Origin: Pseudomonas asiatica
GTDB taxonomy: Bacteria; Pseudomonadota; Gammaproteobacteria; Pseudomonadales; Pseudomonadaceae
Direction of reading: 5' to 3'
Length of the DNA: 64,000 nucleotides
Assembly: GCF_040214835.1 (NCBI RefSeq)
Contig: NZ_CP157874.1
Location: 4,614,501 to 4,678,500, forward strand
Positions 1 through 8,611 of this stretch are shown piece by piece. A model generated the notes under the pieces. It saw only the letters and a list, made by a program, of their open reading frames with translations. It had not been told where the DNA came from and searched no databases. A program made the translations under genes and the position numbers. Each line of letters opens with the position of its first letter. Position 1 is the first letter of the stretch.

Positions 1-585
1 ATGAACCATTGGCCGGGGCCGACACCAGGCCTGCTCGACAGCCTGCAGCTGGTGTTCGCCGGCGGCGAGCAGATCGATGCCTGGGCCCGGCCGACACTGC
101 TCGACGGCCTGCGCCACAACCGCAGCCTGACCATCGATGAACTGTTCGCCAGCCACCCGGGCTTCGGCAGCATCGGTGGGCAGGGCAGCGAATGGGTCAA
201 CCTGGCGCTCCTGCTGGGCGGCCTGTTTTTGCTGCAACGCAAGGTGATCAGCTGGCATGCGCCGGTTGGCCTGCTGGCAGGGTTGTTCCTGTTCAGCCTG
301 CTGGGCTGGAATGGCTCGGGTTCGGACTCCAACGGCTCCCCCCTGCTGCACCTGTTCTCCGGCTCGACCATGATGGCGGCGTTCTTCATTGCCACCGAAC
401 CGGTGTCCGGCCCCCGGCAGGAGTGGGCGAAGCTGGGGTTCGGCCTGGGGGCGGGCCTGCTGATCTACCTGATCCGCACCTGGGGCAGCTACCCGGACGG
501 TACGGCGTTCGCCATCCTGCTGATGAACCTCATGGCGCCGAGCCTCGAACGCCTGGCTTTGCAGCGCCAGCAGGTTGCACGATGA
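1..585 (+). CDS. rnfD: RnfD, ion-translocating electron transport complex subunit D (5' partial)
   Basis: Membrane subunit of the Rnf complex, which couples electron transfer between ferredoxin and NAD(H) to ion movement; in gammaproteobacteria it is also linked to SoxR reduction. The visible 194 residues are the C-terminal part, with several hydrophobic segments (about 66-80, 86-102, 121-134, 144-158). The SGST motif at 120-123 matches the S-G-x-T site whose Thr carries covalent FMN in the RnfD/NqrB family, followed by the conserved FFIATEPV stretch. The window opens on an ATG, but the product is far shorter than the usual length of more than 300 aa, so that ATG is probably an internal Met and the true start lies to the left. 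The stop overlaps the rnfG start (ATGA). Confidence 0.9.
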   Translation: MNHWPGPTPGLLDSLQLVFAGGEQIDAWARPTLLDGLRHNRSLTIDELFASHPGFGSIGGQGSEWVNLALLLGGLFLLQRKVISWHAPVGLLAGLFLFSLLGWNGSGSDSNGSPLLHLFSGSTMMAAFFIATEPVSGPRQEWAKLGFGLGAGLLIYLIRTWGSYPDGTAFAILLMNLMAPSLERLALQRQQVAR

Positions 586-1184
586 AGCGCCTGGTACGTG
601 ATGTGGGCCTGTTGCTACTGACCGGGGTACTGGCACTGTCGGCCACCCTGGCCTGGCGACACTGGACCAGCGCGGCCATCGCCGACGCCGAGAAACAACT
701 GAATAGCCGTCAGCGGCTGGCAGTGCTGCCAGAAGGCAGTTACGACAACCAGCCCCTGGACAGCCCGCTGCCCAGGCCCGCCGCACAGCGGCCAAACAGC
801 CGTATCCTGGCAGCTTACCGGGCGACGCTGGCAGGCAAGCCGGCCGCCATCATCCTGGTCACCCAGGCCCAGGGCTATGCCGGGCCGATCGTGCTGAGCG
901 TGGCCATCACCCCGGACGGCCGGCTGATCGGCAGCCAGGTGGTCGAGCAACAGGAAAGCCCCGGGCTGGGTGCACGCCTGGGTGATCCGCAGCTGAACTG
1001 GCTTGGGCAATTTGCCAACCGCCAGTTGGGCGATCGCTGGGCGCTGAAGCGCGACCAGGGCGACTTTGACCAGTTGGCTGGCGCAACCGTGACCTCACGG
1101 GCGGTGATCGGCGCGCTGCAAGAGGCGCTGAGCTACTTCGATGAGCAGCGCAGCGTATTGCTGGAGGGCGGCTCTCATGAATAG
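582..1184 (+). CDS. rnfG: RnfG, FMN-binding subunit of the Rnf complex
   Basis: A 200-residue membrane-anchored flavoprotein of the Rnf complex. One N-terminal transmembrane helix (about residues 8-26) is followed by a periplasmic FMN-binding domain. The motif AGATVTS contains the Thr (about residue 169) that carries covalently linked FMN in RnfG/NqrC. The SPGLGAR stretch near the middle is also typical of the family. The ATG overlaps the rnfD stop by the ATGA arrangement, which argues for translational coupling. A longer open frame begins upstream inside rnfD but only this start gives a normal N-terminal anchor. Confident assignment. Confidence 0.9.
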   Translation: MKRLVRDVGLLLLTGVLALSATLAWRHWTSAAIADAEKQLNSRQRLAVLPEGSYDNQPLDSPLPRPAAQRPNSRILAAYRATLAGKPAAIILVTQAQGYAGPIVLSVAITPDGRLIGSQVVEQQESPGLGARLGDPQLNWLGQFANRQLGDRWALKRDQGDFDQLAGATVTSRAVIGALQEALSYFDEQRSVLLEGGSHE

Positions 1185-1701
1185 GTTCTACCTGCTCGGC
1201 GCAAGCCTGGTGCCCCTGTTGGGCGCCACCCGAACACTGAGCGAAGGCGCCACCATCGGCGTGTGTGCGGTGCTGATGAGCAGCCTTCACCAGCTGTTGC
1301 TGGCCCCCCTGCGCCATCGGCTTGCCACCTGGACCTATGTGCTGGCCAGCCTGCTGCTGTTGGCGGCCCTGGCCAGTTGCCTGCAACTGGCGCTGCGTGC
1401 CTGGCTGCTGCCAGTGGCACTTGCCCTCGGCCACTATCCCGCACTGCTGTGCCTGCAATGCCTGGCCACTGACCACCTGCTGCCCGATCAAGGGCGCTGG
1501 CGCCTGCTCGCCGGCCACCTTTGTGCGCTGCTTGCCACATGCCTGCTGCTCGGCGCCAGCCGCCAATGGTTGGCCGACGGTACCGGCCTGCACCTGGCCA
1601 GTCTGGCCCCGGGCGCCTTGCTACTGCTCGGACTGCTGTTGGCCTTGTACAATCGCCTGCGTCCGGGCCCCGCCCAACCACGTCGTCAAGGAAAGCTCTG
1701 A
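1177..1701 (+). CDS. rnfE: RnfE-like subunit of the Rnf complex (short, divergent)
   Basis: A 174-residue, very hydrophobic protein with about five to six predicted membrane segments, placed where rnfE belongs: after rnfD and rnfG, overlapping rnfG by 8 bp and just before nth, as in the E. coli rsxABCDGE-nth order. The N-terminal LLGASLVPLLGATRTL stretch aligns by eye with the N terminus of RnfE, but the family GLCP cysteine is not there. The protein is also shorter than the usual approximately 230 aa. The second conserved Cys region may correspond to ALLCLQC. The identity rests mainly on position and membrane character, so function is likely but not certain. Confidence 0.75.
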   Translation: MNRFYLLGASLVPLLGATRTLSEGATIGVCAVLMSSLHQLLLAPLRHRLATWTYVLASLLLLAALASCLQLALRAWLLPVALALGHYPALLCLQCLATDHLLPDQGRWRLLAGHLCALLATCLLLGASRQWLADGTGLHLASLAPGALLLLGLLLALYNRLRPGPAQPRRQGKL

Positions 1702-1705
1702 TTTC

Positions 1706-2344
1706 ATGAATGCCGCCAAACGCCTGGAGATCTTTCGCAGGCTGCACGAAGACAACCCCGACCCGAAGACCGAACTGGCCTACACCACCCCGTTCGAACT
1801 GCTGGTCGCCGTGACACTGTCTGCGCAGTCCACCGATGTCGGCGTCAACAAGGCCACCGCACGCCTGTTCCCGGTCGCCAACACCCCCGAGGCCATCTAT
1901 GCGCTGGGCGTCGAAGGCCTGAGCGAGTACATCAAGACCATTGGCTTGTACAACAGCAAGGCCAAGAACGTCATCGAAGCCTGCCGACTGCTGATCGAAC
2001 GCCATGGCAGCCAGGTACCGCAAACCCGCGAAGCCCTGGAGGCGCTGCCCGGCGTGGGCCGCAAGACCGCCAACGTAGTGCTCAACACGGCGTTCCGCCA
2101 GCCAACCATGGCAGTGGATACCCATATCTTCCGGGTCAGCAACCGCACGGGTATTGCACCAGGCAAGACGGTGCTGGAAGTGGAGAAAAAGCTGATCAAG
2201 TTCGTGCCAAAGGATTACCTGCTCGACGCCCACCACTGGCTGATCCTGCACGGGCGCTATGTGTGCCAGGCACGCAAGCCGCGCTGCGGCAGTTGCCGGA
2301 TCGAAGACTTGTGCGAGTACAAGCACAAGACCTCCGACGATTGA
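1706..2344 (+). CDS. nth: Endonuclease III, DNA glycosylase/AP lyase
   Basis: Base-excision repair enzyme that removes oxidised pyrimidines and cleaves the abasic site. The 212-residue length equals the family norm. The helix-hairpin-helix LPGVGRKTANVV is present with catalytic Lys120, and catalytic Asp138 lies in VDTHIFRV; both have the same numbering as in E. coli Nth. The C-terminal cysteines follow the C-X6-C-X2-C-X5-C pattern of the [4Fe-4S] cluster. The ATG has an AAGGAA sequence about 10 nt upstream. It begins four bases after the rnfE stop, so it is probably in the rnf operon. Confidence 0.97.
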   Translation: MNAAKRLEIFRRLHEDNPDPKTELAYTTPFELLVAVTLSAQSTDVGVNKATARLFPVANTPEAIYALGVEGLSEYIKTIGLYNSKAKNVIEACRLLIERHGSQVPQTREALEALPGVGRKTANVVLNTAFRQPTMAVDTHIFRVSNRTGIAPGKTVLEVEKKLIKFVPKDYLLDAHHWLILHGRYVCQARKPRCGSCRIEDLCEYKHKTSDD

Positions 2345-2448
2345 GTCGATAGCTGGAAACCACCTGCAGCGATTGAAAAAATCTTTTTTACCAGCGTCTG
2401 CTTTCTGGTTATAAGGACGGCCAATGGCCCCTTGGCTTGGAGCGACTC

Positions 2449-2625
2449 ATGAGTAGCGATAAAGACGACCTGTCGATCGAAGATGATTTTGTTGCCGCGG
2501 ATGACGAAGCGGAACCCCAGGTAGAAACCGCAAAGACCAACCTGAGCAAGCGCCGCACCATCGACAACATGCTGGAAGAAAGGCGCCTGCAGAAGCAGCT
2601 GGCCGACTTCGACTACGATCTGTAA
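2449..2625 (+). CDS. Small acidic protein, PA3496-like family
   Basis: A 58-residue, highly charged protein with an acidic N-terminal half (many Asp and Glu) and a basic helical segment (SKRRTIDNMLEERRLQKQL) near the C terminus. A small protein of this type follows nth in P. aeruginosa (PA3496, listed in some databases as a putative envelope integrity protein); I recognise it mainly by position and composition. ATG 2449 has GGAG six bases upstream and is preferred to an in-frame TTG at 2437. There is no signal peptide or membrane segment, and the biochemical role is unknown. Confidence 0.75.
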   Translation: MSSDKDDLSIEDDFVAADDEAEPQVETAKTNLSKRRTIDNMLEERRLQKQLADFDYDL

Positions 2626-2632
2626 CCCTGGC

Positions 2633-2655
2633 AAAGCCTCCTGGCTGGAGGCTTT
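2633..2655. terminator. Hairpin between convergent genes
   Basis: A perfect 9-bp stem (AAAGCCTCC / GGAGGCTTT) with a 5-nt loop lies in the 43-bp gap between the small acidic gene and the convergent response regulator gene. The AAA and TTT edges could serve as weak U-tracts for both strands, so this is probably a bidirectional terminator. Confidence 0.6.
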
Positions 2656-2668
2656 ACGGCCTTGGCGG

Positions 2669-3289
2669 TCAGTTCAACCCTTGCCGCTGCGCCAGCTCGA
2701 TCAGGTCGACCAGCGAGCGCGCATTGAGCTTGAGCAACAGGCGCGACTTGTAGGTACTGACCGTCTTGTTGCTGAGGAACATGCTGTCGGCAATCTCCTT
2801 GTTGGAACGCCCTCGCGCCAGCTGTTGCAACACCGTCATCTCGCGCGCCGACAGGCGGTTGACCATATCCGTCTCGCTTCCGCCCCTGCCACGTGACACA
2901 TGCAAGGCCTGGTTGGGGAAGTAGCTGTAGCCCGACAGTACGGCCTTGATGGCGCTCAGCAGCTCGGTGAGCTCCTGCTGCTTGCACACATACCCCGCCG
3001 CCCCCGCCTGCATGCAGCGCATCGAGAAGTTGCCGGGGGCCTGCGATGTGAGCACCAGCACCTTGCTGCCCGGGCTGAAAGTTGTCATGCGACCGATCAC
3101 CTCCAGGCCATCCAGCTTGGGGATACCGATATCGAGCACCACGATATCCGGCAGGTGTTGCCGTGTGAGTTGCAGCGCAGCCACCCCGTTGTCGGTTTCC
3201 GCCACGACGTCATACCCATGCCGCTCCATCAGCATGCGTACGGCCAGGCGTATGACCGGATGATCATCCACGATAAGCACTTTATTCAT
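2669..3289 (-). CDS. BvgA/RocA1-like LuxR-family response regulator
   Basis: Response regulator of 206 residues. The N-terminal receiver domain (about 1-120) begins NKVLIVDDHPVIR, has the phospho-acceptor Asp in VVLDIGIPKLDG and a conserved Lys in YVCK. The C-terminal LuxR/NarL helix-turn-helix (about 140-206) reads LSAREMTVLQQLARGRSNKEIAD and ends in KLNARSLVDL. It resembles BvgA and P. aeruginosa RocA1. No cognate kinase gene is in view. The start at 3289 has a GGA about 8 bases upstream; an alternative ATG at 3304 would add five residues but has no visible ribosome site. Targets are unknown; the CCTACA repeats just upstream could be binding sites. Confidence 0.85.
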   Translation of the reverse strand: MNKVLIVDDHPVIRLAVRMLMERHGYDVVAETDNGVAALQLTRQHLPDIVVLDIGIPKLDGLEVIGRMTTFSPGSKVLVLTSQAPGNFSMRCMQAGAAGYVCKQQELTELLSAIKAVLSGYSYFPNQALHVSRGRGGSETDMVNRLSAREMTVLQQLARGRSNKEIADSMFLSNKTVSTYKSRLLLKLNARSLVDLIELAQRQGLN

Positions 3290-3654
3290 GCGATATCCAT
3301 TCATTGCTTTTGCTTTGGCCCGCCAAGATAACCTACAGAACGCTTACTGGCGCGGTGATTTACCGGCGAAATATATGAACAGATAGAACCTACAACACTT
3401 ACAGAAATTTCCTACACTCAACTGATGCATTTGTAACAATCAAATTCCCTGTTACCGAATGAACGGTATCACCGGCCGGTAAAAGTGCACCAGTTGGAAA
3501 CCGGCCGACACCTCAGGAAATATTCAGCTCAAATGCGCTGAACAAACACCGTCATCAGGATTTCAAGCGATTATTCTCACCCGGGAAACAATCCAGTCTT
3601 TAGTTGAGCATCGCCGTAAGGTAAAGATGTGCAAAATCGCTGGAGACGACCCAT
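3290..3654. other. AT-rich intergenic region with CCTACA/CTTACA repeats
   Basis: This 365-bp gap separates the divergent response regulator and membrane protein genes and is clearly more AT-rich than its surroundings. It holds CCTACA at 3332, 3389 and 3411 and the related CTTACA at 3398, plus a GC-rich inverted segment around CCGGCCGG near 3471-3507. No ORF or RNA is convincing. It probably contains promoters for both genes. Confidence 0.5.
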
Positions 3655-4137
3655 ATGCACCAAGTACAGCCTGTCGCCCCGCTGACGATCATTGCCATCT
3701 TCGCAGGGATTATCGAAGCCTCCGCCCTTGCCACATTGCCGTTTCTCAGCGAGTCCAGTCAAAAGCTCTATACCTGGTTCCTGGTGGGCTTCCCATTCTT
3801 CCTGACGGCACTGTTCTTCCTCACGCTCAACTTCAATTACAAGTCGTTCTACGACCCTTCATCAAACAGGACGGCAAATGACAACACGTCGACACAGAGC
3901 GATGTGGCCAAACATGCAATGCCCGGTAATACCAGCGAAGCGCTGCAGGGTGAGCCTGTCACATTCATGTTTTCCGGCCCGGATGCCTATCGCATGATGG
4001 AGCAGCAATTGTTGTCCGCCCTTGCCCAACCGCCTCAGCAAGCGCGCACGTGGCGGTTTTGCAACCTGGATAGACGCCAGTGCGTACAACTATCGATCAA
4101 CGCGCTTGATGGACAGCAGGCGAGCGACGACCATTGA
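3655..4137 (+). CDS. Unknown inner-membrane protein with cytoplasmic tail
   Basis: A 160-residue protein I do not recognise. Two hydrophobic helices (about residues 10-31 and 41-60) are joined by a short loop, giving a hairpin anchor. A soluble C-terminal region of about 95 residues follows, with no motif I know: a Ser/Thr/Asn-rich linker (about 68-95), then a folded-looking tail with two cysteines (CNLDRRQC). GGAG lies about 10 bases before the ATG. The gene stands alone, divergent from a response regulator gene and convergent with argG. Function unknown. Confidence 0.6.
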   Translation: MHQVQPVAPLTIIAIFAGIIEASALATLPFLSESSQKLYTWFLVGFPFFLTALFFLTLNFNYKSFYDPSSNRTANDNTSTQSDVAKHAMPGNTSEALQGEPVTFMFSGPDAYRMMEQQLLSALAQPPQQARTWRFCNLDRRQCVQLSINALDGQQASDDH

Positions 4138-4147
4138 TATGACAGAT

Positions 4148-4173
4148 AAAAAAAACCCCGGCCTGAGCCGGGG
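4148..4173 (-). terminator. Rho-independent terminator of argG
   Basis: Read on the minus strand, a CCCCGGC/GCCGGGG stem with a 4-nt loop is followed by a run of eight T. It lies 23 bases past the argG stop. The plus-strand membrane protein gene ends just before it, but the T-run serves argG. Confidence 0.9.
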
Positions 4174-4195
4174 TTCTTGCTGCACATGCCAGCGA

Positions 4196-5413
4196 TCAGA
4201 GCAGCGAGCGGCCCTTGTTGGCAGCAATGCGCATACGCAGGGCGTTGAGCTTGATGAAGCCCGCTGCGTCCGCCTGGTTGTAGGCGCCGCCATCTTCCTC
4301 GAAGGTAGCGATGTTGGCATCGAACAGCGAGTCGTCCGACTTGCGGCCGACAACGGTGACGTTGCCCTTGTACAGCTTCAGGCGTACCACGCCGTTCACG
4401 TTGACCTGCGAAGCGTCGATCATCTGCTGCAGCATCAGACGCTCCGGGCTCCACCAGTAGCCGGTGTAGATCAGGCTGGCGTACTTCGGCATCAGCTCAT
4501 CCTTCAGGTGAGCGACTTCGCGGTCCAGGGTGATCGACTCGATGGCACGGTGGGCCTTGAGCATGATGGTGCCGCCTGGGGTCTCGTAGCAGCCACGCGA
4601 CTTCATGCCGACGTAACGGTTCTCGACGATGTCCAGACGGCCGATGCCATTGGCACCACCGATACGGTTCAGGTCGGCCAGGACGGTGGCCGGGGTCTTC
4701 TCGACACCGTCAATGGCAACGATGTCACCGTTGCGGTAGGTCAGCTCGATGTAGGTAGCCTGGTCCGGGGCGTTCTCGGGCGAGACGCTCCAGCGCCACA
4801 TGTCTTCTTCGTGCTCGGTCCAGGTATCTTCCAGGACACCGCCTTCGTAGGAGATGTGCAGCAGGTTGGCGTCCATCGAGTACGGCGACTTCTTCTTGCC
4901 GTGGCGCTCGATCGGGATGCCGTGCTTCTCGGCGTAGTCCATCAGCTTCTCGCGGGACAGCAGGTCCCACTCACGCCATGGGGCGATTACCTTGACGCCT
5001 GGCTTCAAGGCGTAGGCGCCCAGTTCGAAACGCACCTGGTCGTTGCCTTTGCCGGTGGCGCCGTGGGAAATGGCGTCGGCGCCGGTTTCGTTGGCGATTT
5101 CGATCAGGCGCTTGGCGATCAGCGGACGGGCGATGGAAGTACCCAGCAGGTACTCGCCCTCGTAGACGGTGTTGGCGCGGAACATCGGGAACACGAAATC
5201 ACGCACGAATTCTTCGCGCAGGTCGTCGATGTAGATCTCTTTAACGCCCATTGCCTGGGCCTTGGCACGAGCCGGCTCGACCTCTTCGCCCTGACCCAGG
5301 TCAGCGGTGAAGGTCACCACTTCGCAGTTGTAGGTATCCTGCAGCCACTTGAGAATCACCGAAGTATCAAGGCCGCCGGAATACGCCAGTACGACCTTTT
5401 TTACGTCCGCCAT
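4196..5413 (-). CDS. argG: Argininosuccinate synthase
   Basis: Catalyses ATP-dependent condensation of citrulline and aspartate to argininosuccinate, the penultimate step of arginine synthesis; cytoplasmic tetramer. The 405-residue length fits the family. The N-terminal AYSGGLDTS (residues 10-18) is the PP-loop ATP-binding motif, and [13 protein letters not shown] and [11 protein letters not shown] are hallmark substrate-binding segments. It is transcribed alone on the minus strand, ends at a strong terminator, and has a tandem ArgR-type operator about 60-95 bp upstream. It supplies the step after argF, which lies 8 kb away in this window under a similar operator. Confidence 0.98.
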   Translation of the reverse strand: MADVKKVVLAYSGGLDTSVILKWLQDTYNCEVVTFTADLGQGEEVEPARAKAQAMGVKEIYIDDLREEFVRDFVFPMFRANTVYEGEYLLGTSIARPLIAKRLIEIANETGADAISHGATGKGNDQVRFELGAYALKPGVKVIAPWREWDLLSREKLMDYAEKHGIPIERHGKKKSPYSMDANLLHISYEGGVLEDTWTEHEEDMWRWSVSPENAPDQATYIELTYRNGDIVAIDGVEKTPATVLADLNRIGGANGIGRLDIVENRYVGMKSRGCYETPGGTIMLKAHRAIESITLDREVAHLKDELMPKYASLIYTGYWWSPERLMLQQMIDASQVNVNGVVRLKLYKGNVTVVGRKSDDSLFDANIATFEEDGGAYNQADAAGFIKLNALRMRIAANKGRSLL

Positions 5414-5472
5414 GCCATCACTCCACGGGGTTGTACGGAAAGGGATCGATTCTAACGACGTTACGGATAAAT

Positions 5473-5509
5473 TTACAGTGGGGCGACAGCTTCTGACGAC
5501 AAAGCGACA
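5473..5509 (-). promoter_or_regulatory. Tandem ArgR half-sites upstream of argG
   Basis: On the minus strand the sequence reads TGTCGC-N8-CA-N5-TGTCGC-N8-AA. This matches the tandem TGTCGC-N8-AA half-site arrangement described for Pseudomonas ArgR, with one mismatch in the first half-site. The position, 60-96 bp before argG, suits arginine-dependent control. Confidence 0.7.
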
Positions 5510-5555
5510 GGAAGTTTCGGAAGGGCGACTTACCGTCGGAAAGTATGAAATGCCG

Positions 5556-5671
5556 TGTAGGAGCGGCCTTGTGTCGCGATGGGCTGTGCAGCAGCCCCTG
5601 GATCTCAGCTATGCAGCGAAAACTGCCGGGGCTGCTGCGCAGCCCATCGCGACACAAGGCCGCTCCTACAG
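5556..5671. repeat. REP-type inverted repeat pair, family A
   Basis: Two inverted copies of a unit containing GGAGCGGCCTTGTGTCGC, followed by a short GC-rich hairpin arm, are separated by a variable spacer. It sits between argG and motY. The same family recurs at about 15.4, 18.7, 37.1, 46.1, 47.8 and 52.7 kb. Confidence 0.85.
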
Positions 5672-5686
5672 AAAGCTCCGCAGCCT

Positions 5687-6604
5687 TCAGGACTTGGCAG
5701 GTGCTGGCTCAGGGGCCTTTTCGACAGGCTTCTCAACTGGCTTCTCGATTACCGCCACCCGATCCAGTTCAATATTCACCCGACGATTACGCGCCCGGTT
5801 GGCAGCATTGGTGTTCTTCGCCAATGGGTAACGCTCGCCGTGGAAACGCACGGTAATCTGCTCTTCCGGAACGCCATGGGCCTTGAGGTAGTCGGCCACC
5901 GCCAGTGCCCGGCGGCGCGACATGTCGCGATTGGTCAGGCGGTTGCCACTGTTGTCAGAGTGGCCGTTGAGCTCGACATGGTTCACCGTCGGGTCAGCCT
6001 TCATGTAGTCGAGGATCACGTCCAACCGCGCCTTGGCCGCCCCATCCAGCTCGAAGCCGCCCCCGGGGAAGCCCACCTGGGTCTGGCGCACCTGGTCGTA
6101 ATTCATCGGCAGCAGCTTGCCGGCACAGGCCTGATAGTCGCTGTAGGCCTTGGCGAAGCTGACCGGTAGCACACGCACTTCCATCGGCCTGCCCGCCTCG
6201 CCGGCGTAATTGCGTACCACCGTGCTGCGCCCATCGAGCAGGCCGTTGATCAGGCGGCTCGCCTGGCCCTGGGACGAACTGAACAGCACCCCGGTGCGGG
6301 CCATGCGCACGCTGCCCAGGTTGATGTCGCTGCGCCCGGGTTGCCACGGCGCAGCGGCTGCCAGCAATGTTGCCGTGCCCGCACCCAGTACATTGCTGTC
6401 CGAACGCAGCTGGAACACCGGCTGCTCGCCCGCGCGGCGCACGAACTCGCCACTGCCGAAACCGTCGATCGGCTGGATCAGCCGGCATTCGAACTGGTCA
6501 CCCTCGACCTTCCAGGCGATGTTCTCCATGCGCGTCTGGAAGGTCAGCGCGCCGGCCGGCAGGCTGGCGAACAGGGTCAACAGGGCTAGGTAACGCTGGC
6601 GCAC
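5687..6604 (-). CDS. motY: MotY, flagellar stator-associated T-ring protein
   Basis: Periplasmic protein needed by polar-flagellum stators. The C-terminal OmpA-like peptidoglycan-binding domain (about residues 180-285) carries NHVELNGHSDNSGNRLTNRDMSRRRA-type features, here seen as GHSDNSG and the NRRVNIEL end. The N-terminal domain (about 20-160) is the MotY-specific part, and a signal peptide covers about residues 1-20. The tail is a Pro-Glu-Lys repeat (EKPVEKPVEKAPEPAPAKS). In P. aeruginosa motY likewise lies between argG and pyrC. The chosen GTG at 6604 has GGAG at the right distance; an in-frame GTG at 6616 is less likely because it lacks one and lengthens the signal peptide. Confidence 0.87.
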   Translation of the reverse strand: MRQRYLALLTLFASLPAGALTFQTRMENIAWKVEGDQFECRLIQPIDGFGSGEFVRRAGEQPVFQLRSDSNVLGAGTATLLAAAAPWQPGRSDINLGSVRMARTGVLFSSSQGQASRLINGLLDGRSTVVRNYAGEAGRPMEVRVLPVSFAKAYSDYQACAGKLLPMNYDQVRQTQVGFPGGGFELDGAAKARLDVILDYMKADPTVNHVELNGHSDNSGNRLTNRDMSRRRALAVADYLKAHGVPEEQITVRFHGERYPLAKNTNAANRARNRRVNIELDRVAVIEKPVEKPVEKAPEPAPAKS

Positions 6605-6734
6605 GGGCGGCTCCACAAATTCTGACGGCTTACCTGCAGGCTATCGGACGCCTGCCGGAAAACTTGATAGCCGTGCTCCACCCAGGGTTTTCCGGTAGCA
6701 TTGGGGCTTGAGTTCGACCCGCCTGGAATCCCCA

Positions 6735-7781
6735 ATGTCCGATCGCCTGACCCTCCTGCGTCCCGACGACTGGCACATCCATCTGCGCGATGGTGCCGTC
6801 CTGCCCCACACCGTTGGCGACGTGGCGCGTACTTTCGCCCGTGCCATCATCATGCCCAACCTGGTTCCGCCGGTACGCAATGCCGTCGAGGCCGCCGCCT
6901 ACCGTGAGCGCATCCTGGCCGCCCGCCCGGCTGGCAGCCGCTTCGAGCCGCTGATGGTGCTGTACCTCACCGACCGCACCAGCCCCGAGGACATCCGCGC
7001 GGCCAAGGCCAGCGGTTTCGTGTACGCCGCCAAGCTGTACCCTGCCGGCGCCACCACCAACTCCGACTCGGGCGTGACCAGCATCGACAACATCTTCCCG
7101 GCCATCGAGGCGCTGGCGGAAGTTGGCATGCCGCTACTGGTGCATGGCGAAGTGACCCGCAGCGAGATCGACGTGTTCGACCGCGAGAAGCGCTTCATCG
7201 ACGAGCACATGCGCCGTGTGGTCGAGCGCTTCCCGACGCTGAAGGTGGTGTTCGAGCACATCACCACCAGCGATGCCGCGCAGTTCGTCACCGAGGCCCC
7301 GGCCAACGTCGGCGCGACCATCACCGCGCAGCACCTGCTGTACAACCGCAACCACATGCTGGTTGGCGGCATTCGCCCGCACTTCTACTGCCTGCCGATC
7401 CTCAAGCGCAACACCCACCAGGTGGCGCTGCTGGACGCGGCCACCAGCGGCAACCCGAAGTTCTTCCTGGGTACCGACTCGGCCCCGCACGCCCGTCATG
7501 CCAAGGAAGCCGCCTGCGGTTGTGCCGGTTGCTACACCGCCTACGCGGCAATCGAGATGTACGCCGAAGCATTCGAGCAGCGTAACGCGCTGGACAAGCT
7601 GGAAGGCTTCGCCAGCCTGCACGGCCCGGCGTTCTACGGCCTGCCGGCGAACACCGACACCATTACCCTGGTCCGCGAGGAGTGGACCGCCCCGGACAGC
7701 CTGCCGTTTGGCGAGCAGACCGTGGTCCCGCTGCGCGCCGGCGAAAAACTGCGCTGGCGCCTGCTGGAGGAAAACGCGTGA
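6735..7781 (+). CDS. pyrC: Dihydroorotase, class II
   Basis: Zinc enzyme that cyclises N-carbamoyl-aspartate to dihydroorotate in pyrimidine synthesis. The 348-residue length matches class II PyrC. The metal-binding HxH is in WHIHLRD (His14, His16), the carboxylated Lys is Lys100 in [11 protein letters not shown], and the later ligands are in LVHGEV, FEHITT and LGTDSAPH. An upstream in-frame ATG would add nine residues, but ATG 6735 gives the family N terminus [19 protein letters not shown]. It overlaps rnt by 4 bp. Confidence 0.97.
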   Translation: MSDRLTLLRPDDWHIHLRDGAVLPHTVGDVARTFARAIIMPNLVPPVRNAVEAAAYRERILAARPAGSRFEPLMVLYLTDRTSPEDIRAAKASGFVYAAKLYPAGATTNSDSGVTSIDNIFPAIEALAEVGMPLLVHGEVTRSEIDVFDREKRFIDEHMRRVVERFPTLKVVFEHITTSDAAQFVTEAPANVGATITAQHLLYNRNHMLVGGIRPHFYCLPILKRNTHQVALLDAATSGNPKFFLGTDSAPHARHAKEAACGCAGCYTAYAAIEMYAEAFEQRNALDKLEGFASLHGPAFYGLPANTDTITLVREEWTAPDSLPFGEQTVVPLRAGEKLRWRLLEENA

Positions 7782-8452
7782 GCGAAGACCTCTACGAAGA
7801 CGACCTGGACACCCAAGGCAGCAGCGGCTCGCGCCACCCGATGGCCGAGCGCTTTCGCGGCTATCTGCCGGTAGTGGTAGATGTTGAAACCGGCGGCTTC
7901 AACAGCGCTACCGATGCCCTGCTGGAAATTGCCGCTGTCACCATCGGCATGGACGAAAAGGGCTTCCTGTTCCCCGAGCACACCTACTTCCACCGGGTGG
8001 AGCCATTCGAGGGCGCCAACATCGAGGCGGCCGCGCTGGAGTTCACCGGGATCAAGCTGGACCACCCGCTGCGCATGGCGGTCAGCGAGGAAAGTGCGCT
8101 GACCGACATCTTCCGCGGCGTACGCAAGGCGCTCAAGGCCAATGGCTGCAAGCGGGCAATCCTGGTCGGCCACAACAGCAGCTTCGACCTGGGCTTCCTC
8201 AATGCGGCGGTAACGCGCAATGACCTGAAGCGCAACCCGTTCCACCCGTTCTCCAGCTTCGACACCGCTACCCTGGCGGGCCTGGCCTACGGCCAGACCG
8301 TACTGGCGCGGGCCTGCCAGAGCGCCGACATCGACTTCGACGGGCGTGAGGCGCATTCGGCGCGTTATGACACCGAGAAGACGGCCGAGCTGTTCTGCGG
8401 CATCGTCAACCGCTGGAAAGAGATGGGCGGCTGGCGCGATTTCAACGATTGA
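7778..8452 (+). CDS. rnt: Ribonuclease T
   Basis: 3'-5' exoribonuclease that trims tRNA (CCA turnover) and other stable RNAs; a DEDDh-family homodimer. The 224-residue protein shows the ExoI motif VDVETGG (Asp35, Glu37), Exo[11 protein letters not shown] and ExoIII HSARYD with the catalytic His. The start is GTG 7778, with GGAGG eight bases upstream, overlapping the pyrC stop (GTGA). The pyrC-rnt pair matches the order in P. aeruginosa. No long GC-skewed shadow frame in this region is a better candidate. Confidence 0.96.
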   Translation: MSEDLYEDDLDTQGSSGSRHPMAERFRGYLPVVVDVETGGFNSATDALLEIAAVTIGMDEKGFLFPEHTYFHRVEPFEGANIEAAALEFTGIKLDHPLRMAVSEESALTDIFRGVRKALKANGCKRAILVGHNSSFDLGFLNAAVTRNDLKRNPFHPFSSFDTATLAGLAYGQTVLARACQSADIDFDGREAHSARYDTEKTAELFCGIVNRWKEMGGWRDFND

Positions 8453-8462
8453 GTTGAAAAAG

Positions 8463-8560
8463 CATTCGCGGGCATGCCCGCTCCCACAGGGATCGCACAA
8501 TGGCTGAGGCCCGTGGGGTACCTGTAGGAGCGGGTTTACCCGCGAAGAGGCCGGCACAGG
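8463..8560. repeat. REP-type inverted repeat pair, family B
   Basis: Two inverted arms related to GCGGGTAAACCCGCTCCC flank a short spacer, in the gap between convergent rnt and the peroxiredoxin gene. The right arm has the full P. putida-type ending GCGAAGAGGCCGGCACAGG; the left arm is shorter. Confidence 0.85.
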
Positions 8561-8570
8561 ACGGCACAAA

Positions 8571-8597
8571 AAAACCGGCCACAAGGGCCGGTTTTTT
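8571..8597. terminator. Bidirectional terminator rnt / peroxiredoxin
   Basis: A CCGGCC/GGCCGG stem with a 5-nt loop is flanked by an A-run on the left and a T-run on the right. It can end transcription from both convergent genes and lies 15 bases past the peroxiredoxin stop. Confidence 0.85.
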
Positions 8598-8611
8598 CAT
8601 GCGCTTGGCAA

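Noticed and set aside
1..3. ATG at the first base as the true start of rnfD
   Set aside because: The product would lack more than 100 N-terminal residues of the family, so the gene begins left of the window.
3655..4137. The unknown membrane protein as a toxin-antitoxin or holin component
   Set aside because: There is no partner gene, and the long soluble tail does not resemble these families.
4022..5455. A 477-codon open frame on the plus strand over argG
   Set aside because: It is antisense to a fully conserved argG, has no recognisable domain, and is a GC-rich shadow frame.
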